A stretch of DNA of 64,000 nucleotides from Rhyzopertha dominica (lineage: Eukaryota; Arthropoda; Insecta; Coleoptera; Bostrichidae): contig QCXZ01000041.1 of NCBI GenBank assembly GCA_025024175.1, positions 51,393,786 to 51,457,785 on the forward strand, read 5' to 3'. The notes below the pieces were generated by a model. That model worked only from the letters and a program-made list of their open reading frames with translations. It did not search any database and was not told the origin of the DNA. This document shows positions 49,000 to 60,989 of this stretch, piece by piece. Both the position numbers and the translations under genes were made by a program. Position 1 is the stretch's first letter; every line of letters begins with the position of its first letter.

Positions 49000-49629
49000 T
49001 AAGATAATGTATTCTCGGAAAGATCGCTGTCTCTTGAAAACACTGACAAAAAATCATAAGTCTGACGTTTCGATTACACCTATAATCTTTGTCAGAGACG
49101 AAGAACCTCAAATTTGCCTGACACAAGTTCAAACAAAATTTTGATAGTAAATAAACAAATCACCAAGGAAGCGAGACGTCATAGAAACAACGTGCCAACC
49201 TGATAGAAAAGAACCTAACGACGAAAAGGGAACTGCCTACCACTAGATATACACGAACTACTTCATAAAAGATAACTACAAAATAGCCTTCCAAATGTCA
49301 CCTAACTCATAATTTCCACAATCCCTATTAAAATTATTAGTATTTCTACAAATTTCTATAGCTTCTTTTATTAGACGTTGGTGATAATATTTTTCTATAT
49401 GGAAAATTTTTGTTTTATCAAAGTCAATCATGTGTTTAGTGAAATATGAGTGTTCAGCTACGGAAGATTTATCTATCTGTTGCAGCCTAGTAGCATGTAT
49501 GTGTTCTTTCAAACGCGTATCTACTTTTCCTTTGTAACACTTGCCGCAAGAACAAGTAATTTTGTAAACACCGTCACTCTCTAAATGTACTTTATCTTTA
49601 GTATAACTTAAAATGTTATCTACATACAT
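49000..49629 (-). mobile_element. Penelope-like element, 3' part with GIY-YIG endonuclease
   Basis: The - strand frame 49,629-49,276 (117 codons) has the GIY-YIG endonuclease features of Penelope-like retroelements: GVYKITCSCGKCYKGKV, TRLKEH, SSVAEHSYFTKHMIDFDKTK, IKEAIEICRNTNNFNRDCG. It ends with a stop after DIWKAIL. The sequence beyond the stop (to about 49,000), including TCTGACGTTTCGATTACACC on the + strand, resembles the 3' tail of these elements. The reverse-transcriptase part is missing: similarity stops at 49,629 where a dispersed repeat begins, so it is 5'-truncated. Confidence 0.85.
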
Positions 49630-49790
49630 TGTACATAAGGCAAACTCAACTTCAATTTACTTTGTCCTGGCTGAGAATTTACTTCATTTGGATGAGCACT
49701 TTTATTAAAAACTGACTAAATATTCATATTGCTCTAATCATTTCTCACTAGCGCTGATTTAAGATGATATATTTCTTTTTGTAAAGAATA
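49627..49790. repeat. dispersed repeat, copy 2
   Basis: Matches 12,611-12,745 (see that entry) with a 30-bp insertion after GGATGAGCAC. It adjoins the Penelope-like endonuclease fragment. Confidence 0.75.
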
Positions 49791-49799
49791 TATTATCTT

Positions 49800-50950
49800 A
49801 TATTATGGACGCTGAAAGCATTCACCTTCAAATTTTTAATAATTGCTTTTTTGTCGCTTTCTCGGGAAAAGGCAAATTATAAGGTGACAACCCTAATGTA
49901 AGCAAAATTTTCATGATTCATCTCGATTCGAAAACGAAACAAACCTATCTGATCATCGAAGCTGGAAGCTTTTTTTATTTCTCGAAATGGCGGACCGTTT
50001 CGAAAATGCCCGACGGCCACGAGCTGTTCCAGAAGCTTTATAGCGTGCACGGTGAAAGTCCGTTTAAAAATAAATAGACACACGAGCTAGTGTTTTGTCT
50101 GGCGAGGTCTTGTTTTTAGAGAATCCGACATACTGAAGTGGGATCACAAAAAAGAAACGTGAGGGATTCCGATGACATGAGAAATAGAAAAACGTTGAGG
50201 ATATATTTATTTCTTCGAGAACGCCAGTGATAATAGCATTACCAAAATAACATCTTGTGAAATATCATATAATGGAACATCTAATTCCACGTTTACCAAT
50301 TCTTCATCAATCTCATTGTACGGACTTAAATTTAATTGAACACTTTTTTAAGTAAAAAATGGTAGTAAAGATATGCATAAAAGAAAAATTTCGTTAGCAT
50401 CAGTTCCATTGTATAAATTTTTGTTTAATGGGTCGAAAATAACCTTATCATCATGTAGGCGTCGCAAAAGATAAGATCGTATAACCGAATTTTATTCCAC
50501 GAGGCAGTGAAAAGAAAGTTACTACGAATTCATAAAAAAAAAACAACGTTCAGCAATAAGGCTAATGCTTCAGTGCATCAGCTGTGTCATTACAGCTGAA
50601 AAAGGAAAGTTCTTGGCAACCATTACTGCATTGTAATACTTAATGGCTAAAATAATCACGATACAACTTTATGAAGGAAAAGAAAGTGCTTTTACCAAGT
50701 TATTGAATTAATGTGCGTTTACTTTCGAGTTCGATGTTTCTAATGTGCTCAAGATTACGAGGGAGTCTTGATAAGTTGTTTTAAATAAATCATAGTCTCC
50801 TGTTATCTGAAATCACTTTAGACCAGCTTGTTCTGTAGTGCCTCTAATCTAGTTTTCTGCAGATTCCATAACTTCTCTGTTTGAAAAACGCTGTTTCAAT
50901 TGTTGCAGAAGAACAATAAGTACACTTTTGGCGACCAAAATATACATTCT
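49800..50950. other. intergenic or intronic, nothing recognised
   Basis: No supportable gene, RNA or element end. A - strand frame at 49,877-50,083 is short and unrecognised. Confidence 0.3.
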
Positions 50951-50975
50951 CCCCAAAATCCGAGGGGGTAATCAC

Positions 50976-51060
50976 CGTGGATGTGCTTGTACAATTGCTC
51001 GGATGTGGCCTGGATGTGTTTGGATCTGCTGAGTGGATGTGGATGGATGTGATTTGTAAA
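50976..51060. repeat. degenerate GGATGTG-rich tract, first
   Basis: At least six GGATGTG/GGATGTGG-like words with irregular spacing, for example CTCGGATGTGGCCTGGATGT. A similar tract lies in the same orientation at 52,195-52,290; the two bracket about 1.2 kb containing a possible decayed transposase. Confidence 0.75.
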
Positions 51061-51239
51061 TTTAGGCAAGCGCGCATGTGCATAGCCCACAAAAAAACCT
51101 CTCAACTGCTAAAACCCGACCTAGAACCACGCGTTTCACTTCGCATTTTACGTTTGCTGGCTTTTTAATGAAAATTGAAGCAGTGGCAGGCTGAACCGTG
51201 CAAAAATTACTCAAATTTCTAATGACCATGTATGGGTGT

Positions 51240-52020
51240 ATTTTTGGTATAAGTTACAGGGCGCCAAATAAAAATAGTACTTCAATGGGGAGCGTATGTA
51301 CATTCTTTCAAATATGTTAAAGGAAAAAGAAAACATTGACAATATTCACTTAAAGCAGCAACAGTTACAACAAAGGTCTGGAATACTTGGACAAATTTTA
51401 TGAACTTGTTATTTTTTTTACTCTCCCTAAAGACAAAAGTGTTGACATAAAAAGATACGTGCGCACTATTCCTGAAAAAAAAACCAAATGATTCTCAGAT
51501 CGTTGTACCTAACAAACAGCTTGGAAGGATCAGTAAAGCTGTTGTCACCTCGGTTGTGACAGAAAATACTCTTGAATTTGAAACTAGTTTGGAAACAAGT
51601 GAAGATGAAGAAGGAATTGTTTTACGCAGAAGACAAAGATACCGAAAATTTGTCATTGGATGAAGATAAAAATAATAGTGTTGGTATTATGCTTGAAAAC
51701 TATTACAATCTAGTCTGATGACTGCTGGTATCTGGGTTGGAAATTTAAATTGAAGAAGTGTAGTTCGGATAATTACAGCAAAGAAATAAATAAAAAAATG
51801 ATTTTTTATGTTCCAGTAATTTCACAAAGCTCGCAACCTTTTTGTCTGAAAAGAGCAGATAAGCAAAATATAAATCTTCTGAGCACCGAAATAGAGTATT
51901 TTTTAGATATACATTCTTCGAAGACTATTGAACTATTGAAGCATTCTTCATCTTTACATTTTTTATTATGTTATGTACGTTTAGGATTTCTTTTTTGGCA
52001 TACTTAGACATATATTTTGT
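51240..52020 (+). pseudogene. decayed coding remnant, possible transposase C-terminus
   Basis: Broken + strand runs have a protein-like pattern: NKQLGRISKAVVTSVVTENT then an acidic TSEDEEG (51,505-51,620), and CWYLGWKFKLKKCSSDNYSK (51,722-51,785) leading into an open frame to 52,007. An acidic linker before a basic/aromatic C-terminus is common in DNA transposases, but I cannot name the family. Confidence 0.3.
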
Positions 52021-52194
52021 AAAAAATGTTTGTGTATTTCCTTTGTCTATGATCTATTATTATTTTGCACGTGCAAAAAGTAGTAAAGAGGGAGTATGTA
52101 AAGTCAATGAAACTCAGGATGTGTAAAAAGTAATTCTTGGGGTTCTCTGTCTAAATAAGTGTGGATAAGCGTGAATAAGTCTTAATTTTGTAGG

Positions 52195-52290
52195 AGGTGT
52201 AATGGATGTGGGTGGATGTGGATGGATGTACACGTTTGTTCATGGATGTATGTGGATGTGTTTGAGAAAATGGATGAGTTTGTACAATTT
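52195..52290. repeat. degenerate GGATGTG-rich tract, second
   Basis: Repeated TGGATGTG and TGGATGTA words (for example GGGTGGATGTGGATGGATGT) in the same orientation as the tract at 50,976-51,060. The sequence after them, TTTGTACAATTTT, recalls CTTGTACAATTGC in the first tract, suggesting a shared origin. Confidence 0.75.
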
Positions 52291-52611
52291 TGGGTGGGTG
52301 ATTTCCCCCTTGGTTTAGTAGGTTACCTGGATCTCCAATAGATTTTTCGGTTAAGAATACCATTGAGTTTATAGACAAAATTAGGAGGGTGAGTTACTGG
52401 TCTCATTTGAAGTTACATCGCTATTTTCTAGAGTAGTGCTGAAATACCTTGATGACCTGAGGATTACAATAGAAAACCACACTGGTCTTCATGCTATCTA
52501 CCTTTCATTACTCCTTTTAATTTCAAGCATTCAAGAATTTACTTTGACCAAATGAACAACAGGATTCTGGCTTCTGCCAGCTTGCCAAAGCAGTCATAAA
52601 CCTCAATCGGA

Positions 52612-53158
52612 ATGACTCACCCGACGAATCAAATCCCAAGACGTGAGATAATCGAACCGATCCCGACCTACAAAAAAGCGATCGCCGTATCTCGCACGCC
52701 TATACTCGCTTTGCATCGCATCTCGTTCTACGAAGGAAACCCACACCGGGGTCTATACTCCGTTCGAGTTCGTGTACCTGCGCCTCTTTATGGCGATGGC
52801 TGTACGACCGGGCATTCTTCAAAGCCTTAGAAAGTCTAAACCTGTATCAAATCTGTACAGGGGGTCAGTCCACCGTCCTCGTGGAACCGCCTGCGGCCTG
52901 ACCCCGAGACCGCTCGTCGGGGTCTTTGTGCAAGAAAGGGGGTATTATGAGGAGCGTAATTATCTGCAGAACTTCCAGGCCGCGGGATGGTTTTACGTCA
53001 GCTGGTTTGAGCAAGATTGGATCGAGCAGAACGTTATGATCTTAGCAGGCCAGGCGGGTGATTTAGTTGCCACCGAATGGAATTGCTCTATTTTTCCATC
53101 AGCTGGAGGAAGGTTGTCGTGTCCCTTCAAAAATATCGACTGGAGGATAAATAAATAA
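52612..53158 (+). pseudogene. unidentified GC-richer coding remnant in three frames
   Basis: The stretch is clearly GC-richer than its flanks and reads as protein-like sequence in successive frames: 52,612 to about 52,735 from an ATG (PRREIIEPIPTYKKAIAV); about 52,740-52,790 in a second frame (YTPFEFVYLRLF); about 52,797-52,895 in a third (YDRAFFKALESLNLYQIC); and 52,905-53,158 back in the second (NFQAAGWFYVSWFEQDWI) to a stop followed by AATAAATAAAA. Three frame changes in 550 bp suggest a decayed gene. I recognise no family; a captured gene, a viral or transposon gene, or a retrocopy are all open. No introns are apparent. Confidence 0.45.
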
Positions 53159-53249
53159 AAGAAGGATACAAAATTTTAAAACAAACGCCGGTAGTCTTTA
53201 TCTGATTTTCAAGAATCCACCCACTGAAACAATATTCTGCCATTTTATT

Positions 53250-54670
53250 TTATAATAATAAGAAAGATTTATTGCCCAAACAGATTACAAATCTACAAAA
53301 GGACAACTACACAGTAAATACATTATAACTACAGTAAGTCAAATGTTATGGGTAGGTAATACGTTGGGAGATATAATCAGATACAACACTCAAGATGTTT
53401 CTTTATGTCACACATATCGGAGACGGCATTAAAGTTGGTACACATAATTGATACAGGTGATCCAAGCAGTGCATTTGTTCTGCTAAAACGGCAGCAGAAA
53501 GTAACATTCTGCCTAGAGGAGATCCTAGGAACAAAGAACTGAATTTTGGATAAGAACACCTCACAATTAACTCTGTGGTTTAAGATTTTATATAATAATG
53601 CAGTCGAGGCTAGAATTCGACGTTCTTCCAACAATGAAAGATGATGTCAAGTTAGTAGTTCTTTGTTGTCAAAACCTTGGGAAGGATAAGTACCATCGAG
53701 TAGGTACGATAAAAATTTCGTAAACCATCCCTGTACCCGTTCTATCTGATTTTTTTGATAAATATAAATAGGATACCATATCAGCGAACAGTATTCAAGT
53801 TTGGATCTTACGAGGTGTACATAAAGGTTGATAATACTGTTATTTGCATTTGAAAATTCACTGCAGTTCCTGTAGATAAACCCCAAAGCCTTGTAAGCTG
53901 ATGAAACTGATCTATTAATGTGTTCACTGAAAGTAAATGATGAGACGAAAAGAACGCCTAAATTAATGTGGTTGGACCGTCTCGAGTACCTAAGCTATAT
54001 TGGAAAACAATGGGACTGCGTCTTCTAGAATAAGTTACCACATAACACTTATCAGCATTGAGATCTAATCGGTTTCTACAACACCAAGTGCTAAGATTAT
54101 CGATGTTTCTTTGTAGATCAAGGGTATTTTCGAAAACATTGATATTGTTATACAACTTAAGATCGTCGGCAAACAGAAGTTTGTCGCACTCCGAAACGTC
54201 AGTTAAATCATTGATAAAAATGAGGAATAGGAGCGGTCCCAAATTTGAACCTCGCGGTACCTCTGACATCGCAGTATATGGAAGTGAACTGCATTGATTA
54301 TAAAGAACAATTTGCTTGCGATCGTGCAAGTAGGACGGAATTAAATCGACAAGAGACTCAGACAAACCATAGGCTGCAAGTTTATGAACAAGAATAGTAT
54401 GATCGATACGATCAAAGGCCTTTTGAAAATCAGCGTACACTACATCCACTTGACGCTTGCAGCCAAATTGGTAACGGTTGATAGACTCAAAAACCTTAGA
54501 AAAGTTGGATAAAATCGAAATAGGTCTGTAGTTGGCAATTAAAGTTGCATCACCCTTTTTTAATACTGGACATACTTTAGTATTTTTCCGTATATCAGGG
54601 AATATTGATGTTCTTAGTATTAAATTATAAATGTACAGCAAGGGATGAACAAATACGGAAACAAAATTCG
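53250..54670 (-). mobile_element. 5'-truncated LINE (CR1/Jockey-type)
   Basis: The best preserved LINE in the window, on the - strand. Reverse-transcriptase region 54,660-53,958, then C-terminal pieces at 53,886-53,647 (LGFIYRNCSEF, LVRSKLEYCSLIWYP) and 53,634-53,377 in shifted frames, and an AT-rich 3' end near 53,250. The truncation at about 54,670 is typical of incomplete LINE insertion. Confidence 0.88.
53958..54641 (-). pseudogene. LINE reverse transcriptase, partial
   Basis: A 228-codon open frame with reverse-transcriptase motifs in order: NYRPISILSNFSKVFE, VVYADFQKAFDRIDH (motif A, catalytic Asp), VPRGSNLGPLLFLIFINDL (motif B; Arg replaces the usual Gln) and LLFADDLKLY (motif C with FADD). 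Between FES and QFGC a segment normally present is missing, an in-frame deletion of part of the fingers region. The frame is lost before the thumb region, so the copy is inactive. It is related to the fragments at 10.2, 25.7 and 29.8 kb. Confidence 0.9.
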
Positions 54671-54679
54671 TGTAAAAGC

Positions 54680-56590
54680 ATTTTTAAATTTATTGATTTC
54701 CTTTGGATCAGAACGTTTTGAACGTTAACCTAATTCTGTGTATTTCTCCCAAATGCCCCAACTAAGTACATAACTGAAAATTCTTAACTAAGTATAGTGG
54801 AAATATCAAGGTACATAATGTTAATTACTCACAAACACCTGTAGCGAACATTTCCATGATGGAATAACTAAAAGCAATAAAGTGTTAAAAATGTACCGAT
54901 AAAAAAGATATCTAGCGGCAATTTTTAATGACTTACGATTAGCGTACCATATAAAACCAAGTAAAGTTATATTTGTTTTTAGCACAGTATTTTTAAAGAG
55001 GCCTAAGCATGTAACAGAACAATCAAACAAGAGTACGAGGTCTTTTTTTTCTTACAATCTGATGAGGAAATTTGTTTTGACAATGCCAGTTTGATTACGA
55101 TGAACAGTATATTTACGAGAAATGAAGGCTTCAGCGATGAAGTGGATAAAGTTCATGCTAGTTAAGCCTGAAATAAATAGCTGTAAAGTTAATTATATTA
55201 ATTAAGTCCTTTCGTCTCTTCAGCAAAACGGGGTGGACATCTAAAATTAGTCTATATAGAATTACAGAAACTGCGTAATATAATGTTTGATGAGATAATT
55301 AATAATATGTACAGCGAGATTCAACTTTTAATTCATAAACATTGTCTTGCTTAGTTTAAGAAATTCAAAATCTGTGTAACAATCAAATAGAAAATGGACA
55401 TAAAATCAACTTCATTATGGTTTTAAATTTAAGAACAAGAATTATTAAGTAAGTAGTGTCTAAAAAGAAAAAAACAAGCCTGTCTTATCTTTTGCAGTGG
55501 TGTTGTAAGTTTTATCATCTGTTTGTCCGTATCCAGATATGTCAAAAACCAATGAATTTTGCTGTTTAAACAGTTTTTGCATTATTTTTCTATTTAATGT
55601 ATTTCCGATTCTTACGTAAGGTAAGGACTGTTTTTTCTGTGATTTTCGTAAATGCTTTTAAGCACTTAAAAGTGGACACGTGGTGATTACGATTCATTAA
55701 AAGCAACTACCTTCATTTTATGACGCTTACACGCTACGTGATTAAGACATTAATAACGTGTGACTTTTTATCGTAAGAGTAGTCACGAGGCTTGATACTG
55801 CCTTTAACAGATTTTTAATAGGAGAAATAGTTCGCTGTATTTGGGCTTAGAGTAGCAAACAGATCCTTAAATGAATGTCATCTAACATATGTATGCATCT
55901 ATTGTGAATAGAGTATTAAAGAAAAACCGTAGAAAAAAAGTTCAATCAGATCTCGATGCTTTTTTAAATTCGGATTAAGTAGTTCTTGACAGTTCTAGAT
56001 GTTATCAAAATACCAAACTTTTGTACATTATCTGCCTATTTATTTTCTTTGGCATATTTGCTGTCACTATTGTCTTTTCGGTGTTGCTACTATCCACTTT
56101 ATTTATTAAACCACATCAATTTCGGTTAGTTCTAGTATGTGAACTTATAAATTTTGTGATCGACCGACATGGAACTGGATATATCCATTCATATATTGCT
56201 CTTTTCAAGCAACCCCGTATTGCGTCTCAGGAGAAGCCCCGTTTCGGCCTCATTTTCATCCCCCGAGGCGACTCTCTTCACCCCACGTCGACGATAACGC
56301 GTCCCCTTGAAGTTCATCGAATTAATTGCTGCACCAGGACGCGTATGTGTGTGTGTGTTGGTCGTTTTTGCCCTCTCGGGGTGGATGGCCTTCCCCAGCC
56401 GCTCGGGCAGTTTATTTTTAATGAAGCAAATGGAAAAAGGGTTCGAACGGGTTGGCAACGTGGTTAATTCGCCCTAGTTCTCCTTGATTGCGTTCTTGCG
56501 GCCGGATGAGAAATTTTGGGTCCGTATTGCGGCGACCTACATTTATTTAAAGCGTTTGGTTTTGTTCAAATGCTTTAGTACAAAAAAAGA
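54680..56590. other. intergenic or intronic; one GC-richer patch
   Basis: Mostly AT-rich with no gene. At 56,200-56,530 a GC- and CpG-richer patch includes a short GTGTGTGTGT run and open frames on both strands (56,021-56,467 and its complement). The frames look compositional; the patch may be regulatory. Confidence 0.3.
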
Positions 56591-56599
56591 CAAAGAGAG

Positions 56600-57060
56600 C
56601 TTAGTTTGAAAATAAATTTAAAGGTTTAGAATATGTAGATAACGATTTCTGTTTTGGACAGATAAGGAACACAAGAAAAGGAGAAGAAAAAAGCAAATTG
56701 GCATACCAAACAAGTTGGTACGTCTGGTGAAGGTGACGATGAATAAATGAGTTAGTAAGAGTTAAAACTAATAACCGTATTTTAACACTTTTGACGATGA
56801 ACAAAGGCCTTAGACGGAGGGATTCCTTATCAACAACAATATTTAATATAGAACTGGAGCAAGGAGTCAAAAAATGATAATGTAACAATCTTGACAAGAT
56901 CAAAGAATAACGAGAAACTTGGAAGCCAAAGCAAAAAATGTGGAATTAGAAATAAGTATAGATAAGGCAAAGTACACGCAAATAAGCACAGGCGACCAGC
57001 GAAGAATATTGAAAGTAGAATTAGAGGAGGGCTCTACCCTGGATAAAAAAGGCAAATGAT
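56600..57060 (+). pseudogene. decayed LINE reverse transcriptase, second family
   Basis: On the + strand, IPNKLVRLVKVTMNK (56,704-56,748) is followed by a degraded GLRRRDSLSTTIFNIELEQG (56,807-56,866; equivalent of GLRQGD.LS..LFNI.LE) and VELEISIDKAKYTQISTGDQ (56,940-57,000). These are motifs of a LINE type also seen at 41.3-41.8 kb. Frameshifts and stops; the FADD box is lost. Confidence 0.78.
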
Positions 57061-57069
57061 TATGTATAT

Positions 57070-60000
57070 ACATTGTAACATATCAATGCTCTTTACAAAT
57101 CTGTTTTATATTAACCAATGGAAACCTAATTAACAAAACGATTTAAATTTTTTGATTTTAAGGCATCTCTATAAGCAGCTTCTTAAAATTGAAGCATAAG
57201 AAGATTAATATAATGTGTATTAGTTACCGATATCAGTAAACTACAGACTAGAGGAAGAACATTAGGAAAAAGTGTCACTCCAACTGGAACGATACATATT
57301 ATGTTGAAAAAAAATTTTTACCGGCAAAAAATATTTTTTTCAGCTGGTTTTGTTGATTATTTAAATGAAATTCAGCTTCCTCAAATTCCACGAACAATAA
57401 TTGTTAGCAAAATACTCCTGAAGGTATTAGTGAAAAGTGAGAACAATTATCAAACCTATAATTAAGCTATATGGAAATAATTAACTAACTTACTTACTTA
57501 CTACTCATGAACACGAGTCGTTTACCATTCTGTACTTGATAAGAAAAAACTGCCTAAAATCACTTGGTTATATAAAAACCTAATACTGAACCTTATTCGA
57601 TATGTTATGGTCGTGATGGTGTTTTTATTTTTAATATCGCGCTACGGATTCACATCCGTGACCCATATACCTAGTGAAGAAAAAACCAGCTTTGGAAATT
57701 GCTAGCGAAACCATCGTCCTTAATTTTTAGAGACGTCCTTACCGTAAATGAGGTCGTTAGTCGTCTGTTTTTATAGTTAGACGTGCCTGACGAATTAAAT
57801 CGCTTTTGCCATTGGGTGCTGAAATACAACACAGATGGATTGTGCAGGCGAAATTTTTTTTAAGTCCTGCTGGCCTAACAGATATTTTTTCTGCCTTAGA
57901 TGTGGCTCAAATTGAGCATATTCATACCGTTTTTTCGCTAGCAGATGTTGAAGTGTGCTTTGATCTATTCAAATCGAAAGGTCGAGGAATATTTTAGACG
58001 TAAAGGTAGACCTGTATGACTGTTATCAGATAAGCGCCATAATTTGCTAGCATTGTGGTTGTATCTGGTAAATTGGAAAACTCAGCGATCTTTATTTATT
58101 TATCCCCGTAAGTTGGATGGTGCATCTTTGTTAGTAGTTCACAAAAAATTCTGGTGTATTCAGAACATTTACACCACTTTTCCTGCCGGTAATACAAAAT
58201 AACCAATCTTAGTTTATATGATAATTCCTGGACCAATGGATATGATCGATTTTCATCCAAATGAGATGTTTTTAACTTGTATGATTAAATTGACACGGTC
58301 CATATAAGCCCATTATCGCAGCAACCTTTATAAAAGGTGTTCGTTATCTCCAGCTTCTTCTTGGTATCATCTGGCTCAGAAGATACTTTTCGCTTTATAT
58401 GCAGTTTTCAATTTTTTGGAAGAACGTAGATGAAGCTTGGTTTTTGAGGCAGTTGCTTTTGGTCATCTCGAAACCGAAATAAACAAAAAACGTTACAAAC
58501 AACTATGTAGATCAAAATAAATAAACTCTTGTTTCACCCTAGTAAATGTGATAGTAATATAATTCTAAGCGTGACACGATCAGCAATAATTTTTACAAAT
58601 CTGCATCTTTCCCAGAAGACTAATAAAACGATCTTCAGCCAGATCCGTTGTCTACGTAACAAACCAACGTTTCGCTCTGTATAACACAATGAGTCATTAT
58701 TTCCACACCGAAAGATCTCAATTAACCAATGCTGATGCAACGCTCAGCTTTTGTTTTTTTGTGTACTCGCTCCCAAAATGTGAAAGCCCGTTCGCGGACC
58801 TGTGGAAAATAACGTTGTTTTGTTGGTGGAGTTGACCGCACCGGAGAACACAGCAATGCTAATTTCAAGGTATTAAAAATAGAGTGGCTTCGCGTTGGTG
58901 AATTATTGGATTCGTTGGGATATGAAGTCGGTTGGATAAATCGATTGGCGATGTTAGTTCCGCACTTATTATTATTTTTTTTCTATAGCAGTTAAACTGT
59001 TTATTTATCAACTCTTTTGAGCAGGTAAAGTAATACTAGTCGCAAGGATAGATACAAATATACAAATTTAAACAATAATCTCAATTGTGCAATCTATTAC
59101 CAGAAATATTTATATTTGGACCACCATGCTATGACAATTCTAGAGATATGGGGTTGATTTTCTGATCCACTAAATATACGGTTGGATACAACCGGAGAGA
59201 TAAGATTTTGGTGATTCTGTTCTATTTTTGAGTAATTTTGAGTAACTCGTGCAATTTTTAATCTCTAACGGAGATACCTTACAAAAACAACGAAAATTGG
59301 ATACAAAATCAACACTAATCCAGAAAAAAATGCCTCATTTGTGGAAGCATTGTTGAAGTCAGCATAAAAAGCTGCAAGGCATCAAAAAGGGAAAGCCCAC
59401 CATTTCTTCACTATAATTGCCACCATCCGGTCATGAGCCAGACTTTAATTGCAAAGACGCAACGCAACGGGATTCAAATTACAGCGGCTTTGTTTTTGAA
59501 ATTTTCGCCTTCGCTGCATGTAAACAGTTAGGCGCATCTGCTAGTCGTTATATCCCTGGTCANTAGGTCATTCTGACNGTACTATTTCATCACGATAATT
59601 AGCAGACAACATGTGTTGACTATGCCATCGAGAGCATAAACGCCGGGGTTGCCAACTTTTACGGAAGGGTAGCATTTTCTACTTATTATTATTATGATCG
59701 TTAGTATAAAGACATCTAGATGATGTAGATATTTTATTAAAAGCTCTTCTTATTTTATACCAGTCACAGGATTTCAAGATATTATGAAGCTTCCTTCATT
59801 ATCCAAATCTAGCTACTTTTTGATCATTTTGGCTACACAGCATTTCCCGTATTATACTGTTTCACGGCCTACCGAGCCGTGTTGTGTCGTCCCGTAAAAC
59901 AAGGGCGACTGTGATCAACCACAAATATGAAATTATTACGTAATCCTGATCCAGGTACTTACATGTGATGCGAAGCATCACTGATAGGATTTTGACACTT

Positions 60001-60485
60001 CGGTGATCTTCCATAGATTGGGGCTGTCGTTTTCGTTAGCTGAATGTGCTCTCAGGAAAAAGGGAAAAACCGAATGCGTAGCTTGCATGACGTTTGAAAA
60101 ACCATGTGAATCGATTTGTTCGAAAATGGCTAGGTAGGTTTCATTTCAATAAAATTGAGGATTTGTTCACATTGATTTATGGATGCGGAGTAATTATTTA
60201 TTAGCTAGTGCTTTTATACATTTTTTATACGTTTACTCTAGATTAAAAATAATTTGCTATATACGGATCATTTGGAAAACCCCGACCGAAATTTTATGAA
60301 AAAGAAAATCCCGGAACTGTTAGACAATATTCCTCTTGCAAGGTAAATAATAACCAAGTGTGGGACACCCTGTACACATTGTCTTCCTTTGAACAAAAAT
60401 TTAATCTCAAGATTTCCTATTTTTTTACTTATTTTCTTATGTAACCCTGGGGTGCGCTTTATTTATTTAGTCACCTTGTGAATAA
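57070..60485. other. intergenic or intronic, nothing recognised
   Basis: No supportable gene or element. Short frames at 57,806-57,997 and 58,534-58,740 are unrecognised. A solitary transposon-like right end ACACCCTGTA lies at about 60,367-60,376. Undetermined bases occur at 59,563 and 59,578. Confidence 0.3.
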
Positions 60486-60492
60486 GTTTATA

Positions 60493-60985
60493 CAGGGTGA
60501 TGAATAATTATGATATTCTAAGTAAAAAATGTTATACGAACATATGTCCTTTTTCTTTTAGTTTAGAAGTTATAAGCATTCTAATTATCTACATTAATTT
60601 TTAATTTAATAAAATCTAAATATAAATTATAAAAACTGCTCAAAATAACCACCTTCCGCTGAAACTAAAGACCCTGTTATGGGCTGTACAAAATTTGGAT
60701 CTTTCTTATTACATGGCTTGCATTTATTATTCTTTGTATTAATTGCTCGCGATTGGTAATCTCCACCTGATAAACCAGCTGCTTCATAAGACCCCACAGA
60801 TAAAAATCTAAGGGGTTCAAATCCGGTGAGCGTGGCGGGCGAGCTACTGGACCTTAATTACCAATCCAATGATTTGGAAAATTATTATTTAACCATGCCT
60901 CTATGTGGTGGTGCATAAATAATGTAAATGCTTGTAACTTCTAAACTAAAAGAAAAAGGATATATCATCATTATTCATCTGTTCA
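60493..60985. mobile_element. deletion derivative of a Tc1/mariner-type transposon
   Basis: The left end CAGGGTGATGAATAAT is preceded by TA. The subterminal block with GTCCTTTTTCTTTTAGTTTA has its inverted copy near 60,935-60,965. Between them the - strand keeps transposase debris: a WIGN.GP-like run and SPDLNPLDFYLWG-like codons around 60,780-60,880. The right tip is lost or altered after about 60,985. It is closely related to the short element at 62,578. Confidence 0.75.
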
Positions 60986-60989
60986 AGTT

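Noticed and set aside
56021..56467. 148-codon + frame and 89-codon - frame
   Set aside because: The N-terminal part is hydrophobic noise from AT-rich DNA and the C-terminal part is a CpG-rich patch; no domain and no consistent coding pattern.
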